Assembly (NCBI RefSeq): GCF_041206865.1
Contig: NZ_JBGEDP010000001.1
Span: 3,596,001-3,660,000, forward strand
DNA: 64,000 nucleotides
Reading direction: 5' to 3'
DNA from: Mycobacterium sp. HUMS_12744610
GTDB lineage: Bacteria > Actinomycetota > Actinomycetes > Mycobacteriales > Mycobacteriaceae
The notes beneath the pieces are model-generated. The model saw only the letters and a program-made list of their open reading frames with translations, was not told the DNA's origin and did not search any database. Position numbers and translations under genes: made by a program. Positions within the stretch are counted from its first letter, which is position 1. Every line of letters begins with the position of its first letter. Positions 45,511 to 55,358 of this stretch are shown piece by piece.

Positions 45511-48425
45511 GCCCCGAGCAACCTCGCCGGCCCTTCGTGGCGCGGACGATACGCACGCTTTCACCTTTCATCGTTCTGGCCTGGGTGGCGCTCACGCTCA
45601 CCGTGACCTTTGCGGTTCCACCGTTGGAGCGGGTCGGCGAAGAGCACTCCGTACCGCTGGCCCCCCAAGACGCGCCATCGGTGCGGGCGATGATGGAGAT
45701 GGGCAAGGCCTTCAAGGAATCCGATTCGGACAGCTTCGCCATGATCCTCCTGGAGGGCAAGCAACCACTCGGGGACGACGCCCACACGTATTACCGCGAA
45801 CTGGTCCGCGAATTGCGGAACGACCCGCGGCATGTCGAACACGTGCAGGACATGTGGGGAGACCGACTCACGGCGGCGGGTGTGCAAAGCCCCGATGGCA
45901 AGGCTGCCTATGTGCAACTGAATCTGGCGGGCAACCAGGGCACCACCCTGGCACAGGAATCCGTGGCGTCGGTCCGGAAGATCATGAAGCAGACGCCGCC
46001 TCCCGACGGCGTCGAAGTGCATCTCACCGGCCCGGCGGCGCTCATTCCGGACATGCAGCGCAGCGGCGACGCATCGCTTCTGCAGATGGCCCTGATCGGC
46101 GCCGTGATCATCTTCGTCGTGCTGTTGATCGTCTACCGCTCGGTCACCACCGCGGTCCTGGTGTCGATCGGGGTCGGGATCGAAGTGGGCTCGGCCCGAG
46201 GAATCATCGCGTTTCTCGCCGACCACAACGTCGTCGTGCTCTCGACGTTCGCCATCAACCTCCTGGTGACGCTCTCGATGGCGGCCGGAACCGACTACGG
46301 GATCTTCTTCGTCGGCCGTTATCAGGAGGCCCGCCAGGCCGGCGAAGACACCGAATCGGCCTACTACACCACCTACCGCGGGGTTACTCCCGTCGTCTTG
46401 GGTTCCGGATTGACGATCGCCGGGGCGATGTTGTGCCTGAGTTTCACCCGGATGCCCATCTTCCAGACCATCGGCGTGCCCTGCGCCGTGGGCATGCTCG
46501 TCGCCGTCGCGATCGCGATCACGCTGGTTCCGGCCATCCTGGCCATCGGAAGTCGCTTCGGGCTGTGCGACCCCAAGCGCCAGATCGCACAACGCCGGTG
46601 GCGGGGGGTCGGCACGGCGATCGTCCGCTGGCCCGCGCCCATTCTCGCCGCGACGCTGGCGGTCGCGCTGATCGGGCTGGTGACCCTACCGGGCTACAAG
46701 ACGAGCTACGACGACCGAGCCTATCTACCCCAGGACCTGCCAGCTAACCTGGGATTTGCGGCCGCCAATCGGCATTTCTCCCAATCACGAATGATGCCCG
46801 ATATCTTGATGATCCGGACGGATCACGATATGCGCAACCCGGCCGATTTCCTCGTGCTGCACAAAGTCGCCAAGGCGATCTTCCGGGTTCCCGGGATTTC
46901 CCGCGTCCAGGGCATAACCCGGCCCGAGGGGACACCGATCGAGCACACGTCGATCCCGTTTCTGATCAACATGCAAAACGCGGTCATGCAACAGAACGTG
47001 ACGTTCATCAGACGAAGCATGGACGACCTCCTCAAGCAGGCCGATCTGATGACCAGACAAATTGCGTTGATGAAGCGCCTCTACTCGTTGCAGGAACGGC
47101 TCACTGCGCTCGCTCACCACACCATCGTTCTGACTAAAGAAGTGGTTGAGATCGTCGATGAGACGGAGATCCATTTCTCCGATTTCGAGGACTTCTTCAG
47201 GCCGATTCGAAGTTACTTCTACTGGGAAAAGCACTGCTACGATATTCCCATTTGTTATTCGCTGAGAAGCATATTCGATTCGCTCGACGGTCTCGACGAG
47301 CTCGCCGACAAAACTCACCAGATCCTGAAGGACTCGGAGAAGATCGACGAGCTGCTGCCGCAGATCCTCGCGCAGATCCCGCCGATGATCGCGATCCTGG
47401 AGGCCACGCGTACCGTCCTGCTGACGAACCACAGCACCACGTCCGGCTTCTTGGGCGAGATGGACGACGCGAGCCAGAACACCACCGCGATGGGACAGGC
47501 GTTCGACGACGCCCACAACGATGATTCCTTCTATCTGCCTCCGGATGTCTTCCAGAACGAGGACTTCAAGCGCGCGATGACTTCCTTCGTCTCCCCGGAC
47601 GGAAAGGCCGCGCGATTCATCATTTTGCATCGCGGCGATCCCGCGACGCCGGAAGGTATTGCGCGGATCGACCGGATCAGGTCGGCCGCCGAGGAAGCGC
47701 TCAAGACAACACCTTTGGAGGGTGCCAAGATCTCTCTCGCCGGCACCGCCGCGACCTACAAAGATTTCCGCGATGGCGCCAGATACGACCTGTGGATCGC
47801 GCTCGTCGGTGCGCTCTGCCTAATTTTCGTCATCATGCTCGCCCTCACGCGAAGTTTCGTGGCCGCCCTGGTCATCGTCGGGACGGTATTGCTTTCGTTG
47901 GGTGCATCTTTCGGGTTGTCGGTGCTCGCCTGGCAGTACATGCTCGGCATCAAATTGCACTGGATGGTGCTGCCGATGTCGGTGATCGTCCTGTTGGCCG
48001 TCGGATCGGACTACAACCTGCTTCTGGTATCGCGGATGAAAGAGGAAATCGCGGCCGGCATCCACACCGGCATCATCCGCGCCATGGGCGGAACCGGGAA
48101 AGTGGTGACGAACGCGGGCCTGGTGTTCGCCTTCACCATGGCCTCGATGGTGTTCAGCGATTTGCGCATCATCGGCCAGGTCGGCACCACCATCGGCCTG
48201 GGCTTGATGTTCGACACCTTGGTCGTGCGCTCGTTCATGACACCGTCCATCGCCGCGTTGCTCGGACGCTGGTTCTGGTGGCCGCAGACGGTGCGCCCGC
48301 GCCCGGCCAGTTTCATGCTTCGCTCCACGGGACCGCGTCCGCTGGTGCGGTCCCTGCTGCTCAAGGAGGACTTGCCCGCGAACGGCGAAGCGGCCACCGT
48401 CGAATTCCCGCGGCTGTCCGTCTAG
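45507..48425 (+). CDS. MmpL-family RND lipid transporter, second of tandem pair
   Basis: A 972-residue protein strongly similar to the preceding MmpL along its length. It has [20 protein letters not shown] and [20 protein letters not shown] as proton-relay segments, and [20 protein letters not shown] in the second periplasmic domain. The start ([20 protein letters not shown]) overlaps the stop of a short ORF. It probably works with the first MmpL as a heteromeric or sequential exporter, as proposed for MmpL4a/4b. Confidence 0.93.
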   Translation: MSPEQPRRPFVARTIRTLSPFIVLAWVALTLTVTFAVPPLERVGEEHSVPLAPQDAPSVRAMMEMGKAFKESDSDSFAMILLEGKQPLGDDAHTYYRELVRELRNDPRHVEHVQDMWGDRLTAAGVQSPDGKAAYVQLNLAGNQGTTLAQESVASVRKIMKQTPPPDGVEVHLTGPAALIPDMQRSGDASLLQMALIGAVIIFVVLLIVYRSVTTAVLVSIGVGIEVGSARGIIAFLADHNVVVLSTFAINLLVTLSMAAGTDYGIFFVGRYQEARQAGEDTESAYYTTYRGVTPVVLGSGLTIAGAMLCLSFTRMPIFQTIGVPCAVGMLVAVAIAITLVPAILAIGSRFGLCDPKRQIAQRRWRGVGTAIVRWPAPILAATLAVALIGLVTLPGYKTSYDDRAYLPQDLPANLGFAAANRHFSQSRMMPDILMIRTDHDMRNPADFLVLHKVAKAIFRVPGISRVQGITRPEGTPIEHTSIPFLINMQNAVMQQNVTFIRRSMDDLLKQADLMTRQIALMKRLYSLQERLTALAHHTIVLTKEVVEIVDETEIHFSDFEDFFRPIRSYFYWEKHCYDIPICYSLRSIFDSLDGLDELADKTHQILKDSEKIDELLPQILAQIPPMIAILEATRTVLLTNHSTTSGFLGEMDDASQNTTAMGQAFDDAHNDDSFYLPPDVFQNEDFKRAMTSFVSPDGKAARFIILHRGDPATPEGIARIDRIRSAAEEALKTTPLEGAKISLAGTAATYKDFRDGARYDLWIALVGALCLIFVIMLALTRSFVAALVIVGTVLLSLGASFGLSVLAWQYMLGIKLHWMVLPMSVIVLLAVGSDYNLLLVSRMKEEIAAGIHTGIIRAMGGTGKVVTNAGLVFAFTMASMVFSDLRIIGQVGTTIGLGLMFDTLVVRSFMTPSIAALLGRWFWWPQTVRPRPASFMLRSTGPRPLVRSLLLKEDLPANGEAATVEFPRLSV

Positions 48426-48552
48426 GTCGAAATTCGTGCGTCAGCGGGTCTCGCGCCGTTGGCGATCCGGCGGCACAAATAGGCCGGGCCCGGTAGAGCA
48501 CACCGCAGACAGGGCAACCCGAGAATCTTCGCTATCAACGCGTTCGAAACTA

Positions 48553-49092
48553 TCAAGCACCGGGGATCGGAATCGACACACCCAGGTACTGCAGCAGCAA
48601 TTGAATCGCACCGATCCCCAGGGCCAGGGACAAGTACGACAAGACCAATGCCTCGTACGGCACCAGGACGATCAGCTCGATTACACCCAAAATCTTTTGC
48701 ACGACAGCGGTTAACGTGTTGTAGGCGCTTGTCATCTGATTGGAAATCGACGCGACGATGCCGTTGATGATATCGACATATGAGCCGCTACTCGGCACCA
48801 GCGAAGCAGCGCCGGCCGCCTCGGCCGCCGCATAAGAGCCCGCACCCGAAGTCAAATGCTGCACGAACTGAGCGTGAAATGCCGCCGCCTGCCCCGCCAG
48901 GTAGTGAAATTCCTGGCCCACTCCGGAGAAAAGCTGCGCTACGGCCGCCGATACCTCATCGGCGGCCGCGGGTGCCACCCCGACGGTCGAGGCCGCAGCC
49001 GCCATATGGGCCGCGTTGACCGACGAACCAATGGCAGCCACGTCCTTAGCCGCCGCCGCGATCAAATCCGGCGAAGCCATCACATATGACAT
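48553..49092 (-). CDS. PE family protein
   Basis: The start is ATG 49092 ([20 protein letters not shown]). Residues 1-95 form the PE helical hairpin, with the YxxxD/E-type secretion signal region [20 protein letters not shown]. The remaining 85 residues have no Gly-rich repeats but end in a long hydrophobic stretch ([20 protein letters not shown]), suggesting membrane association. It converges with the second mmpL. PE proteins are type VII secretion substrates; no PPE partner lies nearby. Confidence 0.9.
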   Translation of the reverse strand: MSYVMASPDLIAAAAKDVAAIGSSVNAAHMAAAASTVGVAPAAADEVSAAVAQLFSGVGQEFHYLAGQAAAFHAQFVQHLTSGAGSYAAAEAAGAASLVPSSGSYVDIINGIVASISNQMTSAYNTLTAVVQKILGVIELIVLVPYEALVLSYLSLALGIGAIQLLLQYLGVSIPIPGA

Positions 49093-49533
49093 ATCAGTCC
49101 TTCCACCGGTCATCACCGACCCAGCGGCAAAGTGAAAGCATGACACCGGTCCGTCACGCCCACGAAAGACCTTAGCCCTTGTAGCAGGATTATGTGGGTG
49201 CTTTCGAAAAGATACCGAGGGCCTACAAATCGGCGGCACAGTGCACCGACGGCAATCCCACCGGTTCCGGGCGCCCGCTGTGGGCAGCCCAGAATAACCA
49301 CCTGTACAACCAGCACCATAGGCACCATAAGCACCAGATTGGGCTCGGATTGATTGTCCGCAGACGGGTCCCGGGGAATGGTCGCACCGAGGGTTGCGAA
49401 TCGACGTGCACACGCAACTGTCGTAAGACCGGCCACTTTCGGCCATGCCACCCAATGAGATGTTGCGGGTAATGGCTTCGGTGTTTACCGGGCGCGGCTA
49501 CTTTTCAGTGTCACGATGCGCTCCGCCGGAATC
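49093..49533. other. region between PE and YbjN-like genes
   Basis: No gene is recognised. A short imperfect tandem repeat of GCACCATAG-type units lies at about 49313-49340. The PE promoter should lie within 49093-49250. Confidence 0.4.
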
Positions 49534-50004
49534 TCAGCCGGCGTTGCGCAACACCGGCTGCGACATAGAGTGCGCGTCGACAACCGGCTTGCACTCAGCA
49601 AACAAATCGATAGCGGCAGCAATGGTTCGGTCGACGATGGAAGCGAATTCCTCGGAGGTGATGCCGTCACGGATCCACTCGGACCTGCGGGCCGAGACAC
49701 CGACGCGCTGCGGGTCGGGGGAACCTTGCAGGATCGCGGTGACTCCGCGGTTTTGCCGGTTCCAGGTATCCGCCAGGCGCGTCAGCCGGGGACGGTCCGC
49801 GATCGGAAAAGCCCGCGCGGGAGTGATGCTGATGTTCAGCACGTCACCGAACGACGCGGAGACCTCGAGGCGGACATGCAGGCGGCCGGAACCCGTGTTG
49901 GCGGCACAGAAGTATTCGCCATCGTGGTCGCCCCGGAGGAAACGCAGCCCGCAGGTGTTCAGGTAGCGTTCGATGAGGTTGGCGCAGAGCAACTCGCTGG
50001 TCAT
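49534..50004 (-). CDS. YbjN-domain protein
   Basis: ATG 50004 (MTSELLCANLIERYLNTCGL) gives 156 residues; the frame is open further upstream without a plausible product. The YbjN fold (secretion-chaperone-like alpha/beta) is suggested by FLRGDHDGEYFCAANTGSGR, LHVRLEVSASFG and an alternating pattern to SEEFASIVDRTIAAAIDLFA. The function of these proteins is not known. In M. tuberculosis bioF1 would follow bioA at this position, so the locus order is rearranged here. Confidence 0.65.
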   Translation of the reverse strand: MTSELLCANLIERYLNTCGLRFLRGDHDGEYFCAANTGSGRLHVRLEVSASFGDVLNISITPARAFPIADRPRLTRLADTWNRQNRGVTAILQGSPDPQRVGVSARRSEWIRDGITSEEFASIVDRTIAAAIDLFAECKPVVDAHSMSQPVLRNAG

Positions 50005-50180
50005 GAGATAGATACTGGGCGCCCCTGCTTTGCGGACCCTTTGAGCCGAGCTAGCCAAAGCCCAAGAAGTTGTTGAGATTTCCCTGAGAGAGCGAGCCGG
50101 CGACGGCCCCACCCAGTACAACGCGCCTGGATCCGTCACGCGGCACGGCAGCGGGCCGTCACGGTTGAGACGGCCGGCGC

Positions 50181-51491
50181 TCAGGCGTTGACGACGAGCC
50201 GCGCGACCTCGACCATCGCGGACGTGATCCGCCCGATCTCGTCGGGCGTACAGATATACGGCGGCATGGCGTAGATCAGGTTGCGGAACGGGCGCAGCCA
50301 CACGCCGCGGTCCATCGCCGCCGGGGTGGCGACGGCCAGGTCGACGGGCCGGTCGCATTCGATGACGCCGATCGCGCCGCACACGCGCACGTCGGCGACA
50401 CCGGGCAGCGCCCGCGCGGGCTCGAGCCCGTCGGTCAGGCCGGAGCCGATCTCGGCGACCCGCGACCGCCAGTCCTGGCCCAGCAGCACCTCCACGCTGG
50501 CCACCGACACTGCACAGGCCAGCGCATTGGCCATGAACGTAGGCCCGTGCATCAGTGCACCCGCTTCCCCGGCGCTGATCGTGGCCGCGATGTCGCGGGT
50601 GCACAGGGTCGCGGCCATGCTCAGGTATCCCCCGGTCAGCGCCTTGCCCACGCACATGATGTCCGGGCTCACCCCGGCGTGGTCGGCGGCGAACAGCTCG
50701 CCGGTGCGGCCGAAGCCGGTGGCGATCTCGTCGAACACCAACAACACCTCGTGCTGCCGGCACATCGCGCGCAGGTCGGACAGATAGCGGGGGTCGTGAA
50801 AGCGCATCCCGCCCGCGCCCTGCACCACTGGCTCGACGACCACGGCCGCCAGTTCGTGAGCGTGTTCGGCCAGTTGTTCCTCGAACGCAGCGGCGTAGGC
50901 CGGGTCATAGTCGGGGGGCACCTGCGGGGCGAACACCTGCCGGGCCAGGATGTCGGTCCACAGCGCGTGCATGCCGCCCTCGGGGTCGCAGACGCTCATC
51001 GGCGTGAACGTGTCGCCGTGGTAGCCGCCCCGCCAGGTCATCAGCCGGCGTTTGCCGGGCCGCGCGCGGCTACGCCAGTACTGCAGCGCCATCTTCACCG
51101 CGACCTCGAGCGACACCGACCCCGAGTCGCTGAAGAAGACCGTCTCCAGACCCGCCGGAGTGACCTCGACCAGCAGCTGGGCCAGCCGGGCCGCGGGCTC
51201 GTGGGTCAGGCCGCCGAACATCACGTGGTTCAGCACGCCGAGTTGGCTGGTCAGCGCCGCGTCCAGGACCGGGTGGCCGTGCCCGTGGATGGCGGTCCAC
51301 CAGGAGCTCATCGCGTCGAGAGCCTCGATCGGCCGCCCATCGCGGATCAACGTCAGCCAGGCACCGCGGGCGCCGACGGCCACGACGGGCGGCACGGCTT
51401 CCCGGCCGATCGTGCTGTACGGGTGCCACAGGTGCGCGGCGTCGATCGCGCTGATTTCGCCGGGGGTCAACCGGGCTCTCGCCGCAGGCAT
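50181..51491 (-). CDS. bioA: adenosylmethionine-8-amino-7-oxononanoate aminotransferase
   Basis: ATG 51491 ([20 protein letters not shown]) gives 436 residues, the usual BioA length. [10 protein letters not shown] binds substrate, [20 protein letters not shown] is diagnostic, [13 protein letters not shown] is the PLP phosphate region, [20 protein letters not shown] holds the PLP-pairing Asp, and [11 protein letters not shown] carries the PLP lysine. It uses SAM to convert KAPA to DAPA in biotin synthesis. Usually it is followed by bioF and bioD; here neither follows within the window. Confidence 0.95.
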   Translation of the reverse strand: MPAARARLTPGEISAIDAAHLWHPYSTIGREAVPPVVAVGARGAWLTLIRDGRPIEALDAMSSWWTAIHGHGHPVLDAALTSQLGVLNHVMFGGLTHEPAARLAQLLVEVTPAGLETVFFSDSGSVSLEVAVKMALQYWRSRARPGKRRLMTWRGGYHGDTFTPMSVCDPEGGMHALWTDILARQVFAPQVPPDYDPAYAAAFEEQLAEHAHELAAVVVEPVVQGAGGMRFHDPRYLSDLRAMCRQHEVLLVFDEIATGFGRTGELFAADHAGVSPDIMCVGKALTGGYLSMAATLCTRDIAATISAGEAGALMHGPTFMANALACAVSVASVEVLLGQDWRSRVAEIGSGLTDGLEPARALPGVADVRVCGAIGVIECDRPVDLAVATPAAMDRGVWLRPFRNLIYAMPPYICTPDEIGRITSAMVEVARLVVNA

Positions 51492-51553
51492 AGAGATGCA
51501 GCGTAAAGCAGTCCGGTCGCGCAATCCCCGGCCATCGGGAAGCATGGGAGGAC

Positions 51554-51994
51554 ATGGCCGCGCCGCATCAGCCCGAAGACCCCGGTCCGGGCGACCCCGC
51601 CCCGTCCGCACCGGTGGACTACGACCAGGAAGCACCTCGGGTGCTGCGGCTGCGGCTGGCCGCCTGGGACGTCGTCAGCACCGTCGCGCTGCTGATCCTG
51701 CTCTTCGTCCTGGCCACGGAGACGCGATGGCCAGCAAGGCTTTTCGGCTTCCTCGCCCATGTGTGCGAGGGGGACGAGTGCGGGATGGTGCCCTTTGGCC
51801 TCGATTTCTACATCCGTCCGCTGGTGTGGGGCGGGATCGGCGCGGCCGTTGCCGCGGCCGTCGTCGGCCCGGTGGTTTCGCTGTTGAAGGGCTGGTACAT
51901 GTCCTTCTGGCCGGTGCTCTCGCTCGCGCTGCTCATGGTCGCCTCGGTGGTCGGCTTCATGCTCACGACCTTCAGCGAACGCTATTGGCTCTGA
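51554..51994 (+). CDS. small membrane protein, Rv1567c-like by position
   Basis: This 146-residue protein has a Pro/Asp-rich N-terminus, then three or four membrane segments ([60 protein letters not shown]). A loop with two Cys ([10 protein letters not shown]) separates the first two. It is divergent to bioA across 62 bp, as Rv1567c is in M. tuberculosis. Function unknown. Confidence 0.75.
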   Translation: MAAPHQPEDPGPGDPAPSAPVDYDQEAPRVLRLRLAAWDVVSTVALLILLFVLATETRWPARLFGFLAHVCEGDECGMVPFGLDFYIRPLVWGGIGAAVAAAVVGPVVSLLKGWYMSFWPVLSLALLMVASVVGFMLTTFSERYWL

Positions 51995-52313
51995 GCCCCG
52001 CCGCGGCCCCCGCGTGAGACCGAAATCACAACTGCGCATGGGGTTTTGGGCCGATGCCGTTACCTTCCGGTCACGTTCCGACAAATAATCCCCTGTGGGC
52101 CTCACCAGCTATTTTCCGATCGCGACTTCTGTTGTAGAAGTGTCTGTAGTGACTGGTGTGAATTCAGCCGGCTATCCGACCGAGTTCGTACCACCAACGT
52201 CATGCCGCGGCGTCGGACCACGACGAGGAGGACTTCGCGCGAGTCATGACATCGGGGCCGATGCGCGAAGTCACCGCGTCGAGGCCCACTAGAAAGTTCG
52301 GAGGGAAACCGAG
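51995..52313. promoter_or_regulatory. 319-bp region upstream of ripD
   Basis: No gene is seen. A perfect 6-bp inverted repeat, ACTTCT-GTTGT-AGAAGT, lies at 52125-52141 and could be an operator or a small hairpin in the leader. GGAGGG shortly before ATG 52314 is the ribosome-binding site. Confidence 0.35.
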
Positions 52314-53063
52314 ATGAAGCGCCTCTACCTCTTCGCGGCGGGCCTGGCCATGCTGGTCGGCGCGTTGCTCGCGCCTGCCGTGGCAAGCGCCGACCCGATC
52401 GTGCGGCCGATGGACTATCAGCAGGCCACCGATGTCGTCATCATGCGCGGGCTGTCCCAGCGGGGCGTGCCGTACGCCTGGGGCGGCGGCGGCATCACCG
52501 GTCCGACCCGCGGCCGGGGAAGCGGCATCACCACCGTCGGCTTCGACGCCTCGGGCCTGATGCAGTATGCCTACGCGGGCGCCGGGATCCGGCTGCCGCG
52601 CTCCTCCGGCGAGATCTACAAGCTCGGCCAGAAGGTGCTGCCGCAGCAGGCCCGCCGGGGCGACATGCTCTTCTACGGCCCCGAGGGCACCCAGAGCGTG
52701 GCGATGTACCTGGGCAACGGGCAGATGCTCGAGGTCGGCGACGTCGTCCAGGTCTCGCCGGTGCGCAGCGCCGGTATGACGCCCTACCTGGTCCGGGTGC
52801 TCGGAACCCAGCAGGTTCCCGTCCAGCAGGCCCCCCTGCAGCAGGTGCCCACCCAGCAGGCGCCGCTGCAGCAGACGCCCGCCCAGCAGATGCCCACCCA
52901 GCAAGCGCCGGCGCAACAGGTGCCACTGCAACAGGCACCCGTCCAGCAGGCGCCGTTGCAGCAGCGGCCGGTCCAGCAGGCACCGCTGCAGCAAATGCCC
53001 GCACTGCAACTGCCGGCGCAGCAGGCGCCGTTGCAGCCCGCTCCCGCCGGCATCACGCGGTAA
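52314..53063 (+). CDS. ripD: RipD-like secreted NlpC/P60 protein, catalytic residues lost
   Basis: This 249-residue protein has a signal peptide (MKRLYLFAAGLAMLVGALLA, cleavage near ASA-DP) and an NlpC/P60 domain at about 35-160. The catalytic Cys of the FDCSG motif is Ala (VGFDASGLMQYA) and the catalytic His is Ser (QSVAMYLGNGQML), as reported for M. tuberculosis RipD (Rv1566c), which binds peptidoglycan but does not cut it. Residues 165-244 are 16 consecutive pentapeptides of the form x-Q-Q-x-P. The tail may extend through or bind the wall. Confidence 0.92.
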   Translation: MKRLYLFAAGLAMLVGALLAPAVASADPIVRPMDYQQATDVVIMRGLSQRGVPYAWGGGGITGPTRGRGSGITTVGFDASGLMQYAYAGAGIRLPRSSGEIYKLGQKVLPQQARRGDMLFYGPEGTQSVAMYLGNGQMLEVGDVVQVSPVRSAGMTPYLVRVLGTQQVPVQQAPLQQVPTQQAPLQQTPAQQMPTQQAPAQQVPLQQAPVQQAPLQQRPVQQAPLQQMPALQLPAQQAPLQPAPAGITR

Positions 53064-53085
53064 CCGCCGCGGCACTACCCGACAG

Positions 53086-53134
53086 CCGCCACCTGCTCGA
53101 TCACCGGCGATCATGACCGGAGAGCAGGTGGCGG
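53086..53134 (+). terminator. hairpin after ripD
   Basis: A perfect 13-bp stem (CCGCCACCTGCTC pairing with GAGCAGGTGGCGG) encloses a 23-nt loop that itself has CCGG/CCGG. It is followed by TTTAGG only, so it is a mycobacterial-type terminator without a long U run, or an attenuator before the acyltransferase gene 22 bp further on. Confidence 0.6.
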
Positions 53135-53156
53135 TTTAGGTAAATTGGCTCCAGCC

Positions 53157-55325
53157 ATGTTGAGCCTCTCGTCCCCGCCCCGCCCGCCGGCCACCGACCC
53201 GGAGCCGGTCAGCGGGGCTGGCGCGGCCAACTTCTATCGCCATGACCTCGACGGCCTGCGCGGCATCGCCATCGGGCTGGTCGCGATGTTCCACGTCTGG
53301 TTCGGCCGCGTCTCCGGCGGCGTCGACGTGTTCCTGGCGCTGTCCGGGTTCTTCTTCGGCGGCAAGATCCTGCGCGCCGCGCTCAACCCCGCCGCGCCGC
53401 TGTCGCCGGCGGCCGAGGCGATCCGGCTGATCCGGCGCCTGGTCCCGGCGCTGATCGTGGTGCTGGCTGGGTGCACCGTGCTGACGATCCTGGTGCAGCC
53501 CGAGACCCGCTGGGAGACGTTCGCCAACCAGAGCCTGGCCAGCCTGGGCTACTACCAGAACTGGGAACTGGCCAACACGGCCTCGGACTACCTGAAGGCG
53601 GGCGAGGCCGTCAGTCCGCTGCAGCACATCTGGTCGATGTCGGTGCAGGGCCAGTTCTACATCGCCTTCCTGCTGCTGATCGCCGGGTTCGCCTACCTGT
53701 GGCGCCGGTTCCGGGTGCCCGCGGCCCCACGACTGCGCTCCGGGTTCATCGTGCTGCTGGGTGCGCTCACCGTGGCCTCGTTCGTCTACGCGATCGTCGC
53801 CCACCAGGACAACCAGTCGACCGCGTATTACAACAGCTTCGCGCGGGGATGGGAGCTGCTGCTGGGCGCGCTCGCCGGTGCGCTGGTGCCCTACCTGCGC
53901 TGGCCGATGTGGCTGCGCACCACGGTCGCCTCGGTCGCGCTGGCGACGATCGTGTCCTGCGGTGCCCTCATCGACGGCGTCCGCGAGTTCCCCGGGCCCT
54001 GGACGCTGGTGCCCGTCGGCGCCACCATGCTGATGATCCTCGCTGGGGCCAACCTGCCGGGCGACCGCGGTGGCGGCCGCCGGCTGCCGCTGCCCAACCG
54101 CCTCCTGGCGACCGGGCCGCTGCTGGCGCTGGGCACCATGGCCTACTCGCTGTACCTGTGGCACTGGCCGCTGCTGATCTTCTGGCTGTCCTTCACCGGT
54201 CACCGGCAAGCCAACTTCCTCGAAGGGTCGGCGGTGCTGGCTGTGTCCGGCGTGCTGGCGTACCTGACCACCCGGCTCGTCGAGAACCCGCTGCGCTACC
54301 GCGGCCCCGCCGGTGCGACCACCGCGGGCCCCGCGCTCCCGTGGCAGGCCCGCCTGCGCCGGCCGACGATGGCGCTGGGGTCGGCGGTGGTGCTGCTCGG
54401 CGTCACGCTTACCGCGACGGCGTTCAGTTGGCGCGAGCACGTCACCGACCTGCGCGCCGCGGGCAAGGAACTCAGCGGGCTCAACGCCCGCGACTACCCC
54501 GGTGCCCGCGCCCTGACCACGCACGTGCGGGTGCCCACGCTGCGGATGCGGCCGACCGTGCTCGAGGTGCGGCACGACTACCCGGCCTCCACCCGTGACG
54601 GCTGCATCAGCAACTTCGTCAACCCGGCGGTGGTGAACTGCACCTACGGCGACGAGTCCGCCACCCGGACGATCGCGCTGGCGGGCGGGTCGCACGCCGA
54701 GCACTGGCTGCCCGCGCTCGACCAGCTGGGCCGCCTGCACCACTTCAAGGTGGTCACCTACCTGAAGATGGGCTGCCCGTTGTCGACCGAGGAAGTCCCG
54801 CTGATCATGGGCAACAACGCGGCATACCCGCAATGCCACGACTGGGTGCAGCGCACGATGGCCAAGCTGATCGCCGACCATCCGGACTACGTGTTCACCA
54901 CCTCCACCCGGCCGTGGAACATCAAACCCGGCGACGTGATGCCGGCGACCTACATTGGGATCTGGCAGGCGTTCTCCGACAACAACATTCCGGTCTTGGC
55001 GATGCGCGACACGCCGTGGTTGGTCAAGGACGGCAAACCGTTCGACCCCGCGGACTGCCTGGCCAAGGGAGGCGACGCGGTGTCGTGCGGGATCAAGCGC
55101 TCCGACGTGCTGGCCGAGCGCAATCCGACCCTCGACTTCGTCGACCGGTTTCCCGTGCTCAAGCCGCTCGACATGTCCGACGCGGTGTGCCGGCAGGACA
55201 TCTGCCGCGCGGTCGAGGGCAACGTGCTGATCTACCACGGGGCCCATCACCTGTCCCCCACCTACGTGCGCACCATGACCAATGAGCTGGGCCGCCAGAT
55301 CGCCGACAGCACCGGGTGGTGGTAA
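53157..55325 (+). CDS. OafA-type membrane acyltransferase with SGNH domain, Rv1565c-like
   Basis: ATG 53157 (MLSLSSPPRPPATDPEPVSG) is preferred over TTG 53145. The 722-residue protein has an acyltransferase-3 domain (HDLDGLRGIAIGLVAMFHVW, LSGFFFGGKILRA, YSLYLWHWPLLIFWLSF) with about ten membrane helices, and an SGNH-like domain in which the expected GDS block reads ALAGGSHAEHW and the C-terminal block is YHGAHHLSPTYVRTM. The Asp-Ser to Gly-Ser change may alter chemistry. Position between ripD and treX matches Rv1565c. Confidence 0.88.
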   Translation: MLSLSSPPRPPATDPEPVSGAGAANFYRHDLDGLRGIAIGLVAMFHVWFGRVSGGVDVFLALSGFFFGGKILRAALNPAAPLSPAAEAIRLIRRLVPALIVVLAGCTVLTILVQPETRWETFANQSLASLGYYQNWELANTASDYLKAGEAVSPLQHIWSMSVQGQFYIAFLLLIAGFAYLWRRFRVPAAPRLRSGFIVLLGALTVASFVYAIVAHQDNQSTAYYNSFARGWELLLGALAGALVPYLRWPMWLRTTVASVALATIVSCGALIDGVREFPGPWTLVPVGATMLMILAGANLPGDRGGGRRLPLPNRLLATGPLLALGTMAYSLYLWHWPLLIFWLSFTGHRQANFLEGSAVLAVSGVLAYLTTRLVENPLRYRGPAGATTAGPALPWQARLRRPTMALGSAVVLLGVTLTATAFSWREHVTDLRAAGKELSGLNARDYPGARALTTHVRVPTLRMRPTVLEVRHDYPASTRDGCISNFVNPAVVNCTYGDESATRTIALAGGSHAEHWLPALDQLGRLHHFKVVTYLKMGCPLSTEEVPLIMGNNAAYPQCHDWVQRTMAKLIADHPDYVFTTSTRPWNIKPGDVMPATYIGIWQAFSDNNIPVLAMRDTPWLVKDGKPFDPADCLAKGGDAVSCGIKRSDVLAERNPTLDFVDRFPVLKPLDMSDAVCRQDICRAVEGNVLIYHGAHHLSPTYVRTMTNELGRQIADSTGWW

Positions 55326-55358
55326 GGGCCCCGACCGACCGACCGCGGATAAGGTTTT

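Noticed and set aside
53136..55250. 704-codon minus-strand open frame opposite the acyltransferase
   Set aside because: Antisense shadow: low complexity, Gln/Arg/His-rich, no family motif, fully overlapped by a conserved gene.
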